This document shows, one piece after another, positions 38,694 through 51,784 of a DNA stretch of 64,000 nt. The notes under the pieces were generated by a model that was not told the DNA's origin, made no database searches, and saw nothing but the letters and a program-made list of their open reading frames with translations. Position numbers and translations under genes: made by a program. Origin of the DNA: Lingula anatina (taxonomy: Eukaryota > Brachiopoda > Lingulata > Lingulida > Lingulidae); the NCBI RefSeq assembly GCF_001039355.2, contig NW_019773625.1:797079-861078 (forward strand), in the 5' to 3' direction. The stretch's first letter is position 1. Each line of letters starts with the position of its first letter.

Positions 38694-40843
38694 TGCAAAA
38701 TGCAACACTCAATTTAACAAAAAAAAAAAAGTAATGATTGGTTTGTACATTATAAGCATAAAATTAAATTCTGATACCATCAGAAGGGAAAATGCCACAC
38801 AATCATCTATAACTCTTTCATAATAAATAAAAATAAATGACATAAAATATAAAAAGAGTCCTTTTACTGGTCATTCTTAAATATAAATACTAAATGCAAG
38901 GAAGTGATTATTTTACACATTTTTAATTAATGTACATATTGAGAGAGAAATAAGACACAATATCTTTTTCCATGGATTTTTCTTTAAAAAAATATGAACA
39001 ATATTATTCAGAGCCCAAATTTTACCATGGTTTCAAAAATAATGGTTTGACACCTCTTTAAGGTTCTTTCTTCAATGGGTTTTCCATGTAACAAACCAAC
39101 CCTTTTCATTTTGAAAATGATTTGACACCAATTTGATAAGCAAACTCATATTTTACAGATTCTTAATTTGAAAGTTTCAAACTGAAGTAACTGGGAATTA
39201 TTGTGCAGACAATGTTATGATAATTAACATAGAGATTAAGAGTTAATAAAAAACAAAGCTAAATTTGTACACTATTCTATTGACTTAAGTTTTATATTAG
39301 CAAATTGAAATGTATGTCCATCCCTTTCCTTTAACTAACAAGGAGAATGATATAAAGTCCTTTATGTCAAGTATTCTATCTTAGCATTCCCTCTGTAGTC
39401 CTATATTTTGAGAGGTTTTACCATTTACCATTGGAGTTAGACAGGGTTAGACAAAAACTCCTTAATTACTGTCTCTATGGACATGCTTTTGATAAGAGAG
39501 GCATCTTCAGTGTTCACTGTCTAAATTCCTCCTTAACCTGAGCACCTATGAACACACTCCAACCCCAATTAAATGACACCACTGAGTATTTCAAAACCCT
39601 GCTATAAGTGGGTTTTTTTTAGACCTTAGTTCAGTTTTCTTTCGTTAACAAGGCAAAGCGATGTCTTTGTTCAACGATGCATTGAAATTTGGCGCTCCTA
39701 ATTCCATGACAAAAAACATTTAAACCAAAATGACAGCACAGGATTGACGCCCATTGCTGTCACTTATGCCAATTTTTGTGATACAATCTTGTTTGGGATA
39801 AAGTTACATCCCATACTGATTACTATCTCACTGCAAAGTTGTTAAAATGACAATAAATACTCTGAGGTGCTTATGCCTAGCAATGATAATTATAAATGCC
39901 AATATTTTATATTTCTGAGGGGATTTGTTTTCTTTTTGTTTTTGTTTTTAAGCAGCAAAAAGGTAAATGCATTACCGAATAATTTCATTTTGGGTATTTT
40001 GACATCATAAACCCTGTCAGTACCCTTAAGGGAGCTTAACTCACTTTCACACATTTACTTCCACTCAAAACTTTGTATGTACATAATGACTCAATCTTTT
40101 CTACTGTGAATTTCACAGATACTGTATTTTTTTAAGTCATAAGTTCTTAAAATTTGATTATTCCTATTCAATGGTAGCAACAATACTGAAAAGCAGGATA
40201 CCTAATAGTTCCGTTTTATACAGTAAAAGCAACAAAAAATGTCATTTAAAAGAATACATTTTTGAAGATTCCAAAATAAGTTATCTGTAAGACTGATAAT
40301 TTTCCCCATTGAAAAGACTGAATCATTACTGTACCAACCATGTTTTAATTCATCATTTGGATTGCAGGGGTTCTGTTTATGAGATTCTCTTACATGTCTA
40401 CCTCTCTTGATATACTGCTACAGATGGAATGTCAAGATAAAATGCTCAATGTGAAATAGTCTTGAGGCCAACTGCAAATAAATTTTCAAACTGCCTTCAG
40501 TAAAAAACAGTTGTTGAAAATTCAAAGAAGGCCTAACAAACTCCCCACTTCACTCTTTCTTTTATATTCCACTGCAAGTAAGTATATTAAAATTGTTACA
40601 TAGCAAAATCTTGACTGACAACATCTTACTTATTTTCTCATGTCTTGTATATGAAAAAATCAATTAAACAACTTCTAGTGGAACCTGCAAAAGCAAATCA
40701 CACAATATCAATTAAAATATTCAAAAATCTTATCTGAAAACAAATGTCTACAAAGAATACGAACACAATTCACTATTATGTCTTTTGGTGTACAAATTGC
40801 ATCATCCATAAAGAATGAGTGAAAAAGTCTGTCAATATTTAAG

Positions 40844-41261
40844 TCATTTCCTGCATGTTGTTCTGGAAATCCTTCTCAAATACTGGCTTAGCCTCCTTTC
40901 TTTAGATGTTCTTCCTCTATCTAGCCATTCCACCACAAAAGACCTGTCATCTATGTAATATTTGTACCTGCAAATACACAATAATCTTATGCATATTTTC
41001 TGCTTGTTTAGACATCTAGTTTCGGGGGCAGATCTAGAGATATTTTCTGACTGGCTTCCAAATTATCTTTATTAATCCATCCTCCATTTTTGACAGTCTT
41101 CCAACAGAAAAAAATTATAGACACCCATCAGTGTAAACTTGAAAATCTGTCTTCCAGAAGACCACGAAGACACCCTTAATCCGCCCCTGAGTTTTTAGAC
41201 ATCTTTCACTCATCGTTCTTATTTTGACTTCCATTCACATAAAATCATCCTGAGTTGCAGA

Positions 41262-41346
<85 letters not shown>

Positions 41347-44300
41347 TGAATCCTCTATAATCCACTGCACTGTATTTCTCTATATTTACCCATTCATATT
41401 TGAATTATCAATGTTTCGAGATAATATATACCAGTGAATTGTTCAAATTTAAAGACTCCTACTGTTACACCTACTTTGTCTGTCCAAATTTATCTGTGTA
41501 TCTTCTTCCATCTCTTCCCATGATTAAGTAGCTTTTATGAATTTCAAAATGGGGACAATTGCATGCCTTCCTCTTGAAAAATGTCAAATTCATGTCTTTG
41601 GACACTTGCTCAATGCCTGGATTACAGAAAAAGATTTTATTTTAAATTTTAAATTATCTCCTCTTTCTCAAGTTATATAAGATTCCATTAAAAGAGATAA
41701 ATATAAAATACATTTATAATACCAGTCTTTTATTTTCATATTACTTAAACTGAATGTGTTATAATATTCAAAAACTTGAAGTTTGGTCCACTCACCTTGC
41801 TTTATAACTTTCTTCACAACAACTGTGATATTTACGAGACTGTTCATTTCATCTATGGATATCACCTTTGCTTTCAAAGCTGCAAATAGCAATTTACAAC
41901 TTAGATGTATATGACAAAAAAATCACCAGGTCTAATGTCACTGTAGCTACCAGGTGCATGAAATGTGATCCAAAGCTAAGGCTAATGTTTCACAAAATAA
42001 CTTAAGTTTGTAAATTGGTCTGACTAAAATTTGAGACCAAAGTTTAAGTCCACTTTGAGCCAAATTAATCGGCGGTAGTCCAATTAAATAAAAATTGTCT
42101 TTTTAATAGCAAAAATAGCACAATATATGATGAAGAATAGCCCCTAGCTTTCTCTTTACTGGAAGTATTATAGTTAGCCTTGTCCAACACACTTTACTCT
42201 GCCTTCCAACTCACCGAAATCCATTGGCTTCTCAGACCCTCTTCCACATAGTTTGCGGCGCATTTTGTTAAATGAGATGGTGTACTGGAAGCTGTCTCTG
42301 GGAGTGTGGGTATAACACTTGCCACAGTTGCCTGGGGAACAATGGAGTGTTAAATATTTTTGTTTTGAAATATAGATAAAAGAATTGTTCAATATTGTCA
42401 AGCATTATTTTTCTTTTTGCATAAGTCTGAAACTAAATCCAAAAACATGCTTCTGATGTAAAGGATTTATTACTGAAAGCATAAATTTTTCAAATAGCAT
42501 AATTTTATTCTTTCAATGAAATAGAACAGTTATATGTGAAACAACAATTACTGCTAGATATCTGCAGATAAAAAGTACGATTATAAAGCTATATTCTTTA
42601 ATTAGTTGACATTTTTCAACAAAACTTTGTAATTTTTTTTCAAAATTTTTTTAAATTATCAAATTGAACTTTAGACCTTTATACATATTACTCATAATGT
42701 CAACACCTTTTCCCTTAATTGACCCCTTGCTCCTAATTTAAGTACAGACAGCTGGGGACAATGTGTCACCTGCCTTCCACCCCCCATGGCCCCACTAGAT
42801 TGAGGTAAGGATATACTGGTACATACCCTCTGCACAAATACACTGTCCCCCTTCACACTGCACTTTAAGCAGTGGACTCCCCTTCTTTGGGTGGTAAAAT
42901 TCTGTACACGTCTCAGCTGGGAAAAAACGAGTGAAATCTTTTAAGTGAATTGAGCAAATGTGGCATAAGATTTCAAAAGGTTATGGATAACTTGATGTAT
43001 ATCTCAACTATATGATTAAAAAATAATTGATCAATTTTTATTAACAATCAATTAAGTCCTGGCTATCAAGATGCTGCAATTCAAATTCTCAGTCAAAAAC
43101 GGCAGACTTACATGTTTCATAATAATCGTAGATTTTCACAGCTACTGGTTGTGTTCTTCCAACCCTGTGTATTTGTATAGCATCAAATTTGATGCAGTAA
43201 TCCTCTGCATGGTCAACCTTGAGAAAGATTTGATGATAAGTAATTTAAAGATTTGAAATTACATTAAATGATATTTACAATTTACTTAGCATCAGGTTAA
43301 TATCATGAGCAGAGTATTGTGTGCTTAAACAAACAAACAAACAAATAAATAAATAACTGCATGCATGATTGGCCATTGCAACGTCTTTGAATCCCCAAAT
43401 TAATTTTCATAGTAAATGTACCAGAAATACAAAATTGCTCCTTCACATCTAGATTAATTACTCCTCTTATCATGTCATAAACTTGTTATATTCAAAGAAC
43501 ATACCTCCTTCAGGTAAAATATGACTGCCCTGTCAGCAATCTCATATCTTTGGACTTTAGTGTTTTCCTTTTTGACAAGCTGGAATGTAAAAACTTGTTG
43601 AAAATGGCACCTTTAAGACAATAAATTAAAAATGTTTATGAATATGCACTGAGAGCTCACATACACCAGTAAGTCCTATCATGTCATACCATGTTATGCC
43701 ATGATAAAATGTCAATCAATTTCGTAAGAATGTTTAATAATACATGTACTATGCAGAAATTCCATGAAAAGAAAGTATAAAAAATATTTTTGAAAAACTT
43801 TTTCCACCCACACAATGTCCATCAGACCTTCATGTAGCAAAAAAGTAAAAAAAAAAAATGGAAAACTTGAACAATTTTCCAAAAGTATTATCCGTGCAAA
43901 ACTGTTGAGAAAATAACAATATATGATAACCTGTTTTTGAGTTTACATTTTTATTGCAACTAAAAAATTTTCACCAGAACTGAAAAATTGGTTCACAGGT
44001 CACAATCTTGCCAATGGCTTTGGATACCAGGCAAAAAAATGGTGATTAAGAGAAAGGTGTTCAAATCTGTTAAGTAAATTAAAGTATTGCTATATAAAGG
44101 TTTTACACTCATTGTATGACTTAAAGATAACCCTGCATCAACCACTATCCATGTAGATCTAGATCAGTGTATTACCTCGTTTAAGTCTTCAGTGACCGCC
44201 TGGAACCCCGTGTAGAGTCCGACCTCCAAAATGGTCATCCCAGACTTTTTCCCTGGGACCAGATACCTGGCACAGGCATGAATTTCAGTGACGTAACTGG

Positions 44301-47300
44301 AAACGCCACTCCTCGCCTGCGGTTCTGCTCTCAAGAAAACTTGTGGCTCCTCCCTTGGTCCCCCAAAACGTGAACGTCTGACTGTAGGCCGAGAGCGTGC
44401 TTGAGGTCCGAAGGAATAGGACTCCAGATGAGATTTGCGTCGTCTGGTCGGAGAGGAGATTGCAATTCTTGGTTGCACCTCTGGAAGGTCCATGGGGATT
44501 TCACCTGGGAGTGGGAACTCTGGGATGCTAAAAGCAGAGAATGTAAAAATTGTCATAAAGCAAAGCAAGCAGACAAAATGTTTTACAAAATAACATGGAA
44601 TCTCCCTAAATGTGTCATGTTTACCTTCATTTATATATTTAATAATATCATTCTTATCAAAGATGAATCACCCATTTGAGAATTTTATTGGTAAAATAAC
44701 AGACATACCAAAGTACCTAATGGAATAGTCCTGTGCCAAAATAAGTTTATGCGTTTGGTAAACTGTTAGAAGCTCTTTTTTTTCCGCAAGCAAACTTTTA
44801 CTCCCTTAAGACATTTCAATGTACATCAAACACCTTCACCAGTCAAATGAGAACACTGAAATCTCTCATGTTAGTTAAAGTTTACGTTTCTGGAAAAAAG
44901 AAATATATGACCTTATATGGAAAATGCCTATCTGAGAGGCACAAGTCTAAGGTAGAGTTCTCATGTGGTGAAGCATGACTGAAAATAGTCTAACTGGTAG
45001 CTGGTGCATGTAAGTAGTACTTTTTTCTGGACTAATTTGATTCCCATGTGAACATGGCCAAATGAAGGGGGTGAGGCTCAGCACTGTAATGATAGTTATT
45101 AAGAGTAAACACAGAGAAGAACAATTCGGTGGGTACATGTGCTGGTTAGCAAGTTTACAGGAATTGACAACACCTGTTGAGATGAAAAAATGAACACATT
45201 CAAGTAAATATTGAATAAATAAAGTCCAAGACCTGTTAAGGAAAGACCAATATTGACTGGTTGCAACTGAAGACACTTATCTATTTGGCCAGAAAGCATG
45301 ACTGAGGTAAAGGATCAAATGTGAAAAGCTGAGATTGGAGATCAGTCACACAGGGATTCAAAGGCATACAATGTGCGTCTGACCTTTTTTTTTCAAAAAT
45401 GTAAACCTTTTCCAAAACTGATGAAAAACTATGGTCTATAACCAATTTTCTGAGTTTTCAATTTCTGATTTTTATCATCAAAAGTGAAATTCACCAAGCT
45501 TCATCTCTACCATGAGAGTGACTAAAACACTAAGAACCCAAATCCAGGTTATGGATCATAATTTTGTCAAATGCCTTGGATATTGTATATTTAAGTGATG
45601 AACCCAAAAGTGATAAAATTTCCGAGCACATAAAATTTTGCTATACTAAGGTCTATGCCCATTATATGCTTTAAAGCTCACTCAGGATAAAAGCATACCT
45701 TCCAAACACTAATTCTGCACGGCGGGGCTGAACAGCAGGAAGGTCAGCAGGGGTGAGGCCCTGGGGTCTGGAAAAAGTTGACCGCCTTTTCACTATTGTT
45801 TATTTCTCATCAAAACTCACCAAAACTCTGCGAAATCATGAGCATGCAAAGATTTATGTGCACTTTCCTTTGAGGTTGCTTGATTTTCACATGCATTATA
45901 GTTTCTGTCAAGAAATGAAATTCAAATTTCAAAATAAAACTGTCAACTCTATTGATTTGTCCACACAAAACTGCATCTTATTCAGTCTGTGTTTACACAT
46001 GAACTGATCAACAAGAATGGAACATGGGCTTAACAGCAACACTAGATGGCTACTGAGGTTATGTTACACAAAGGCATGTCAAGGCACTTTTATATCATTT
46101 CTGAAATAAGTTTTAGTTGATGTGGACAAAGCCTTATGAACACTCCAGCCAAAGATACTTGTTACTATACATGTAGATTACTCATCCACATATGGGATCC
46201 TAACTATAGGCACAAATATCCTCCCTATCTTCTCTTGTGTCACCTCACACAAAGCACACAAGATGAAGCATGCAAAGCAAGGCACAAACATGCAAATTAT
46301 GTCAAATGTGAAAGGCAGTATTATCAATATTCTCACAAATGCAATTTTGGTCTAAAACTTAAGACCACCTGTTAAAAGCTTTTTTTTTATTTTGAGAAAA
46401 AGGCTCCTACTGAGATGGGCTATACTCAGGTGGACCCATGTCTATGCTGGAAAACCAAAGCTTCACATCTTCCAGCAGGTGCAAATTTTTAAAACTCATC
46501 TCTACCTCAAAGTACAATATAAGCAGGTTTAAGTTAGATCTGATGAGAACAGGGACTATGTAAATCGGCATGGCCATGGGGGTGGGGTGGGGGTACAGTG
46601 GGTTAGAAAGAACCACCCTTTTGACTGGAAATGGTTCACCCTGAATCAAAAAAAAGAAATTCCATGCTATTTCTCAAATTGAGTCATTTTACAGGTATTT
46701 AGGCAATAAAAAAAGTCCACTTTGTAAAAAAAAAAAAAAAAAAAAGAAAAAGAAAAGAAAAGAACACCCAAGCACACATGCACACTTTAGCTGTTTTCTA
46801 CAAAAACATTTAATATTATTCTCCATTTCACAACTACATTTTACTTACCCAACACTGGCCCCATTGGCCATGTGGTCATCTAACAGGTTCTTCTCCTTAC
46901 TGTTCACTGTGAGGTTAAAGCGGCAGATCTCTCCCTTTGTGGTAGGCACATTGTAACGCATTTCAACAGACATCATACCCACACCAGAGCCCACTGTGCT
47001 GATGGTCAGCTGTCCCCCTGTTGGGGCCTGTTGATAAAAGAAGAAATAGGTCTGAGTGGCTGGGTGCTTGTGGAACCTTGTTTAATATGACATCATACGT
47101 TCACCAAAATCAAACCCATTAAGAGAGAAATAAGTGTGACCGTTCCATGTTTTCAAAAGCCAAACAGAAAAACGGGCAAGGTGTGGTTCCTAAACAACTG
47201 CATCTCAGTATGGACCATTATGAGTTTTAAGAAACAACTAATAAGCCATCATGCCAATGCAGTAAATTTGTGTCAAATATTCTATGGAGCCTTGCAATGG

Positions 47301-48200
47301 AGTTGCTGTTTTATTTTTAATCGAAACTGTTCCTCCCACTCCTATGTTTTGGTAATATTCACAGGGTAAAAATACAACTCCAAAACCTCCTCAGTTCACC
47401 TCCCTATAGGTAATTGATTACTAGGACATACACTTACCACAACTTCCTGTAGAACCTCTGCATTTTCACGTTTAATTCTGATCTCTTTCTCGTACGTGGT
47501 GTCCACATCAGAGTGCACTTCACACTGCAGGTCCACAGTGGAGGAGTGGGTCTTGGCAGCATACTCCGCTAAAGCATGGAGAGCCACCACTGTGTCCTGT
47601 AAGTATGTCATATAGAGATTATGATATAGTGCAATATACCATGTCAAATAAGCTACTCACAGTTGTCTTATATTCCTTATTTAAGATATCTCAGTGTGAA
47701 GTAAAGACAATTAATTAATGGTTAAAGGAATGAATGATCTTATTAATAACAATTACAACATTTTTACTTTGAAGTGAACCAACTTTCTGTGTAAGGCCAA
47801 ATAAAATTTGTGAAAAAGAAAAGGTATAATATATATGTGGGCATAATAAGTTCAACATGCAATCAAGATGCATTGTTCTGTAATAAGGTTTCATCTTTCC
47901 TTACAGAAATGACCTTACTGCACTGCAACAAGCCAGGTGTCTGCCATTCAAACCTGCTACATTTTTTCACTTACTTGTGTTGACACAAACTCTCCTTTCT
48001 TCCCTCTTTGTTCTGTTAGCCACATCACAACTGGGTTGCTGAATGTGATATCTTCAGACAGCATCTGGGTGAGGAGAGCGTAAGATGCCGTCTCCACTGC
48101 AATGGCGGAGGGGTTGTGTTTGTACTGGTATGGGATGTAGTCCCCTTCGTATCTGGAGTAAGTGTCCACTTCCCAGTACCTGTGGTTCTTAACTAGAAAA

Positions 48201-48249
<49 letters not shown>

Positions 48250-49726
48250 GATTAATTAATTAAAAATAATCTGATAACTTCTAGTGCAAAAACTATGACT
48301 GAAATTACTTGTAAGGCTGCTATAAGCAAGTGACAATGGAAGCCAGCACCCCCCCCCCCTTCCTCATCCTTGAGAAACAGACTGTTCGCAATTAGTATGG
48401 GGAGGGGGGTGGGAGGGCTAGCTCGATAAAATTATTTTGCACTAAAAGGTGACAAACTGTGTTTCCTTTGTGTTTTCTAACAGTGCACAATAACATTCAG
48501 ATTCTTAAATGAATAAATACATTTTAAGATGCATTTTAGAGATGCATAAAAGGCTGTCTACTTCAAATTAATTCAACTTCTCATCCAATTAAAAAATCAA
48601 ATACATAGTATTTTAACACTTGACTACTAATAATATAGTGTACATCAGACAAGCACAAGACATGGGAAAAGAAAACTGCACATTCATTAACATAATTATA
48701 CAGTTAATCTTTATGTGACCCAATTCATGCAATACTAACAAATTATTCAAATAACATATATAATGCCATATTTAAATTAAATTAAGATATACAATTGTAT
48801 CCTACTAAGGAGAACAAAAGGTTAAACATTAATAAATCAAAGCAAAAAAAGATAATCTTTTATATATAAACAAAAGAGACATGCACTACAAGAAAAGCAA
48901 ACATAATCTACAACTAAATAACTACGTACCAGACACCCCCATACCTGGATCAAATCGAGACAAAATTCGAAGTTTTCTGTTTGCTCTATCTTTTTGTGAA
49001 CTGCCAGCCAACGCCAAGGCATACGAGATGATGGAAATAGTAAAGGGGCGGATTGGTCCAGAAATTCGGGTTTCCAGGTAAGACGTTGCCTTGCGTTGTG
49101 CTAATGTTACATCCTGAAAATATGTAACCATGACAAAATATTCTGTTATTTAACATTATTGTTCATCAGTAATAAAGTAAATATATTGTACTACAAAACC
49201 ATGTGGATTGAAAATTCTTACATGAAAAAATTCATTCTAAAGAACTTCATTCTAATGAAAGGTAATTGTATGGAAATGCAGTTTAATTTAATTTGTAGAC
49301 ATAAAGGAATATAACAAAAAATCCTTTACTACAGTAATATAATGGTTTTGAATAGATGATAAACCCTTCACTGTCACCTGATGGCATTTAAGGTGCATAT
49401 ACTGTATTTTAGCAATGTATGAGGCTAAAAAATTCAATTATCATATACAAAAAGAGAAAAACTTTATTTATTACACTTAATTTACCTCATTCTTACAGTA
49501 TTGTTTACACTCAGACAGGGCAATAGATACAAATGCTGTCAGGGATGCATCACCATGGAGACCTCCCTGCAAGAAAAAAAAATACATTATTTCTTCTCTT
49601 TTTCTGTCATACATCGAAGATCTGAGATATTTTGTAGATCACGCCTCCAAAAGCCAAAAGAAAATCTACATATTAATGAATTCATAGCAATGAAGCTGTA
49701 ACAACTGAAATATTATTTTCATTATT

Positions 49727-49789
<63 letters not shown>

Positions 49790-49850
49790 TTTCTAGTCAG
49801 TGACTTAAAACCACTCTGTACTTTAACAAACTAATAACACCTACATACCT

Positions 49851-49882
<32 letters not shown>

Positions 49883-51729
49883 CATGAGGGGATAACATGA
49901 TTGCCATTTGGATTGTACAATGTAACAGTTAATCAGCATATTGAACCAACTTACTGTCATCTCCTTGTGGACCACCTCACCACTCTCAAAGAAGACACCA
50001 TTTGCATGTTGGTTTTTTAAGAGCCATTTGATTCCACTGCAGATGACATTGTCATCAATGTAAACATATTCTTTGGCACGGCAGAAATTCTTTACCACAA
50101 AGGCAGTCAACCTGGGAGAAAATTGCATTCTAATTGTGATATTTTTGTTTTTCATCATATTTAAGTATCTAGTAGGCATATATTTATAAAGATTTATTTA
50201 GTGGTGACAGGCATGTTGTTTATTACAGTCAAGTCATATTGAGCGATTTCTTTCTTTGACTAATAATAACCATGTATTTTTAAATATTCATATTTACATT
50301 GTGACCCAAAGTTTTAGTATTCAGTCAAAATAAAAAGTCAGCAACATAAAAGAATATGAAGTATTCAAAAGGAAAATACCACCAATACCAATATATTTCA
50401 AACTGAAATCTAATTTGAGACTATAAATCATAAAAATATATCTTAGTTCAGGTAGCTCATAAAATACCCACCAGGTGCTTGCAGGATAGTGTGTCCAAGC
50501 TGAAAAAGATCCATCTTCCTTACGGAAGGTAAGCTCCCTCTTGTAGCCTGAAAATGAAATGGAGATGCATGAATAAAACTTGATATACTAGTTGTTTTGC
50601 TTTTGTTACATCATAAGTCACAAATTGATATATTTAATTTCATGATTTGAAAGAGATGCCATTGCACCTATAAAATACTATACTTAATTTAATGTCTTTT
50701 CAACTGGTCTAACGTCTTTTTCTCAACATATCCAATCATGCAAACAATATCATTAATTTCTGATAATATAATTTTCTTCTGCTTCTGCAAGAACAAATTC
50801 TTACACTGTTACACATGCATTCACATTTCACATACACGTAAATAAATTGATCCTACCTTCAGTGATGAAATTAAGAGCTTTCTTTTCCACCTCCGGAGTG
50901 AGTTGTCCAGTTTTCTTCAAGTAATATGTGGCATACAATGTTGGGGCCATGTAGATCATGGTTTGTTCTCCGCATCCCTTTGGCATCACCATGAACTCCT
51001 CAATACCATTGATATAAGAAGAGACACTGGGACCAACAACAGAACCTAAGGAAAGAACAGGCAAATAGACTTTTTCATTATTTCTTGTGTAAAGACGGTA
51101 AAAAGGAAACTTTGGTATAGTCAAAGATGTTTTATGACAAGCCCCATCTCCAGATAATTGCCCATATCACTCATGATGAAAATGACAATAATGTCAATAT
51201 GTGAACATAGAAGAGATGCAGCTGTGACCCTAAAAATCCAATTGGTCAGCTTATCGTTGCTTTAATTGACACCAATGGTTGAACTGTTTCTGAACCTTAA
51301 GTCCTATTCCAACAGAGTACCTGATATGCTTTTCTGTTTTGCACCAATCTGGTTGGTCCTCACAAGTTATTATGCTATAAGACATGGGTTGTAGTGTTTA
51401 CTGCCCATCACAAGTTTGCTGTTTGCAACTATCTAAATTCATCTAGTTAGCAGACCATGTCAAGGGGGTCTGCTTAGGTGACTTCCTTATAAAGTAACCA
51501 TGCAGGCTTTTAGGTTGTCAGTCTCTCAATATGGTCAAAAACAGACAAGTTTACAGCATTATATGAAAAGGGCCTTCTAAGAAGTCACATACGTCGTGAC
51601 AAGTGAAGTATCCCCACCTAAGGCACTGACTGTGCATTTCTCAGTTCCTTCAATGGCTTCCTCTGGGGGTCTGGCATCCACTATGTTTGTCTGCCTCTGG
51701 TCAGTATCTCCTAGTAAGTTAAGAATTCA

Positions 51730-51784
<55 letters not shown>

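Larger units (their letters stand above)
37176..40843. other. Convergent 3' region, SLCO / C3
   Basis: 3.7 kb without a coding gene. The left 1.5 kb is the probable SLCO 3' UTR (poly-C run at 37380-37396, AATAAA at 38471-38476 and 38635-38640). The right 2.1 kb is the probable 3' UTR of the C3 homologue, with a minus-strand AATAAA at 38688-38693. All open frames seen here are short and lack exon-like borders. Confidence 0.5.
40844..43217 (-). other. C345C/NTR domain exons of the C3 homologue
   Basis: Six exons (43112-43217, 42827-42916, 42215-42331, 41796-41879, 41475-41616, 40844-40967). The cysteine pattern ETCTEFYHP, QCICAEGNCG matches the C3/C4/C5 C-terminal domain, followed by SYLIMG and VVEWL segments. 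The chain ends with a basic tail (ISRTTCRK). In vertebrates this domain contacts convertase partners such as factor B. Its presence argues for C3/C4/C5 and against insect-type TEP, alpha-2-macroglobulin or CD109, which lack it. Confidence 0.9.

Noticed and set aside
48197..49792. CRISPR-like regular repeats
   Set aside because: They are simple tetranucleotide microsatellites with no spacers, in a eukaryotic genome.
50828..51124. Thioester protein as an insect-type TEP or alpha-2-macroglobulin
   Set aside because: The gene also carries an anaphylatoxin domain, an RKKR site and a C-terminal C345C domain, which those families lack.
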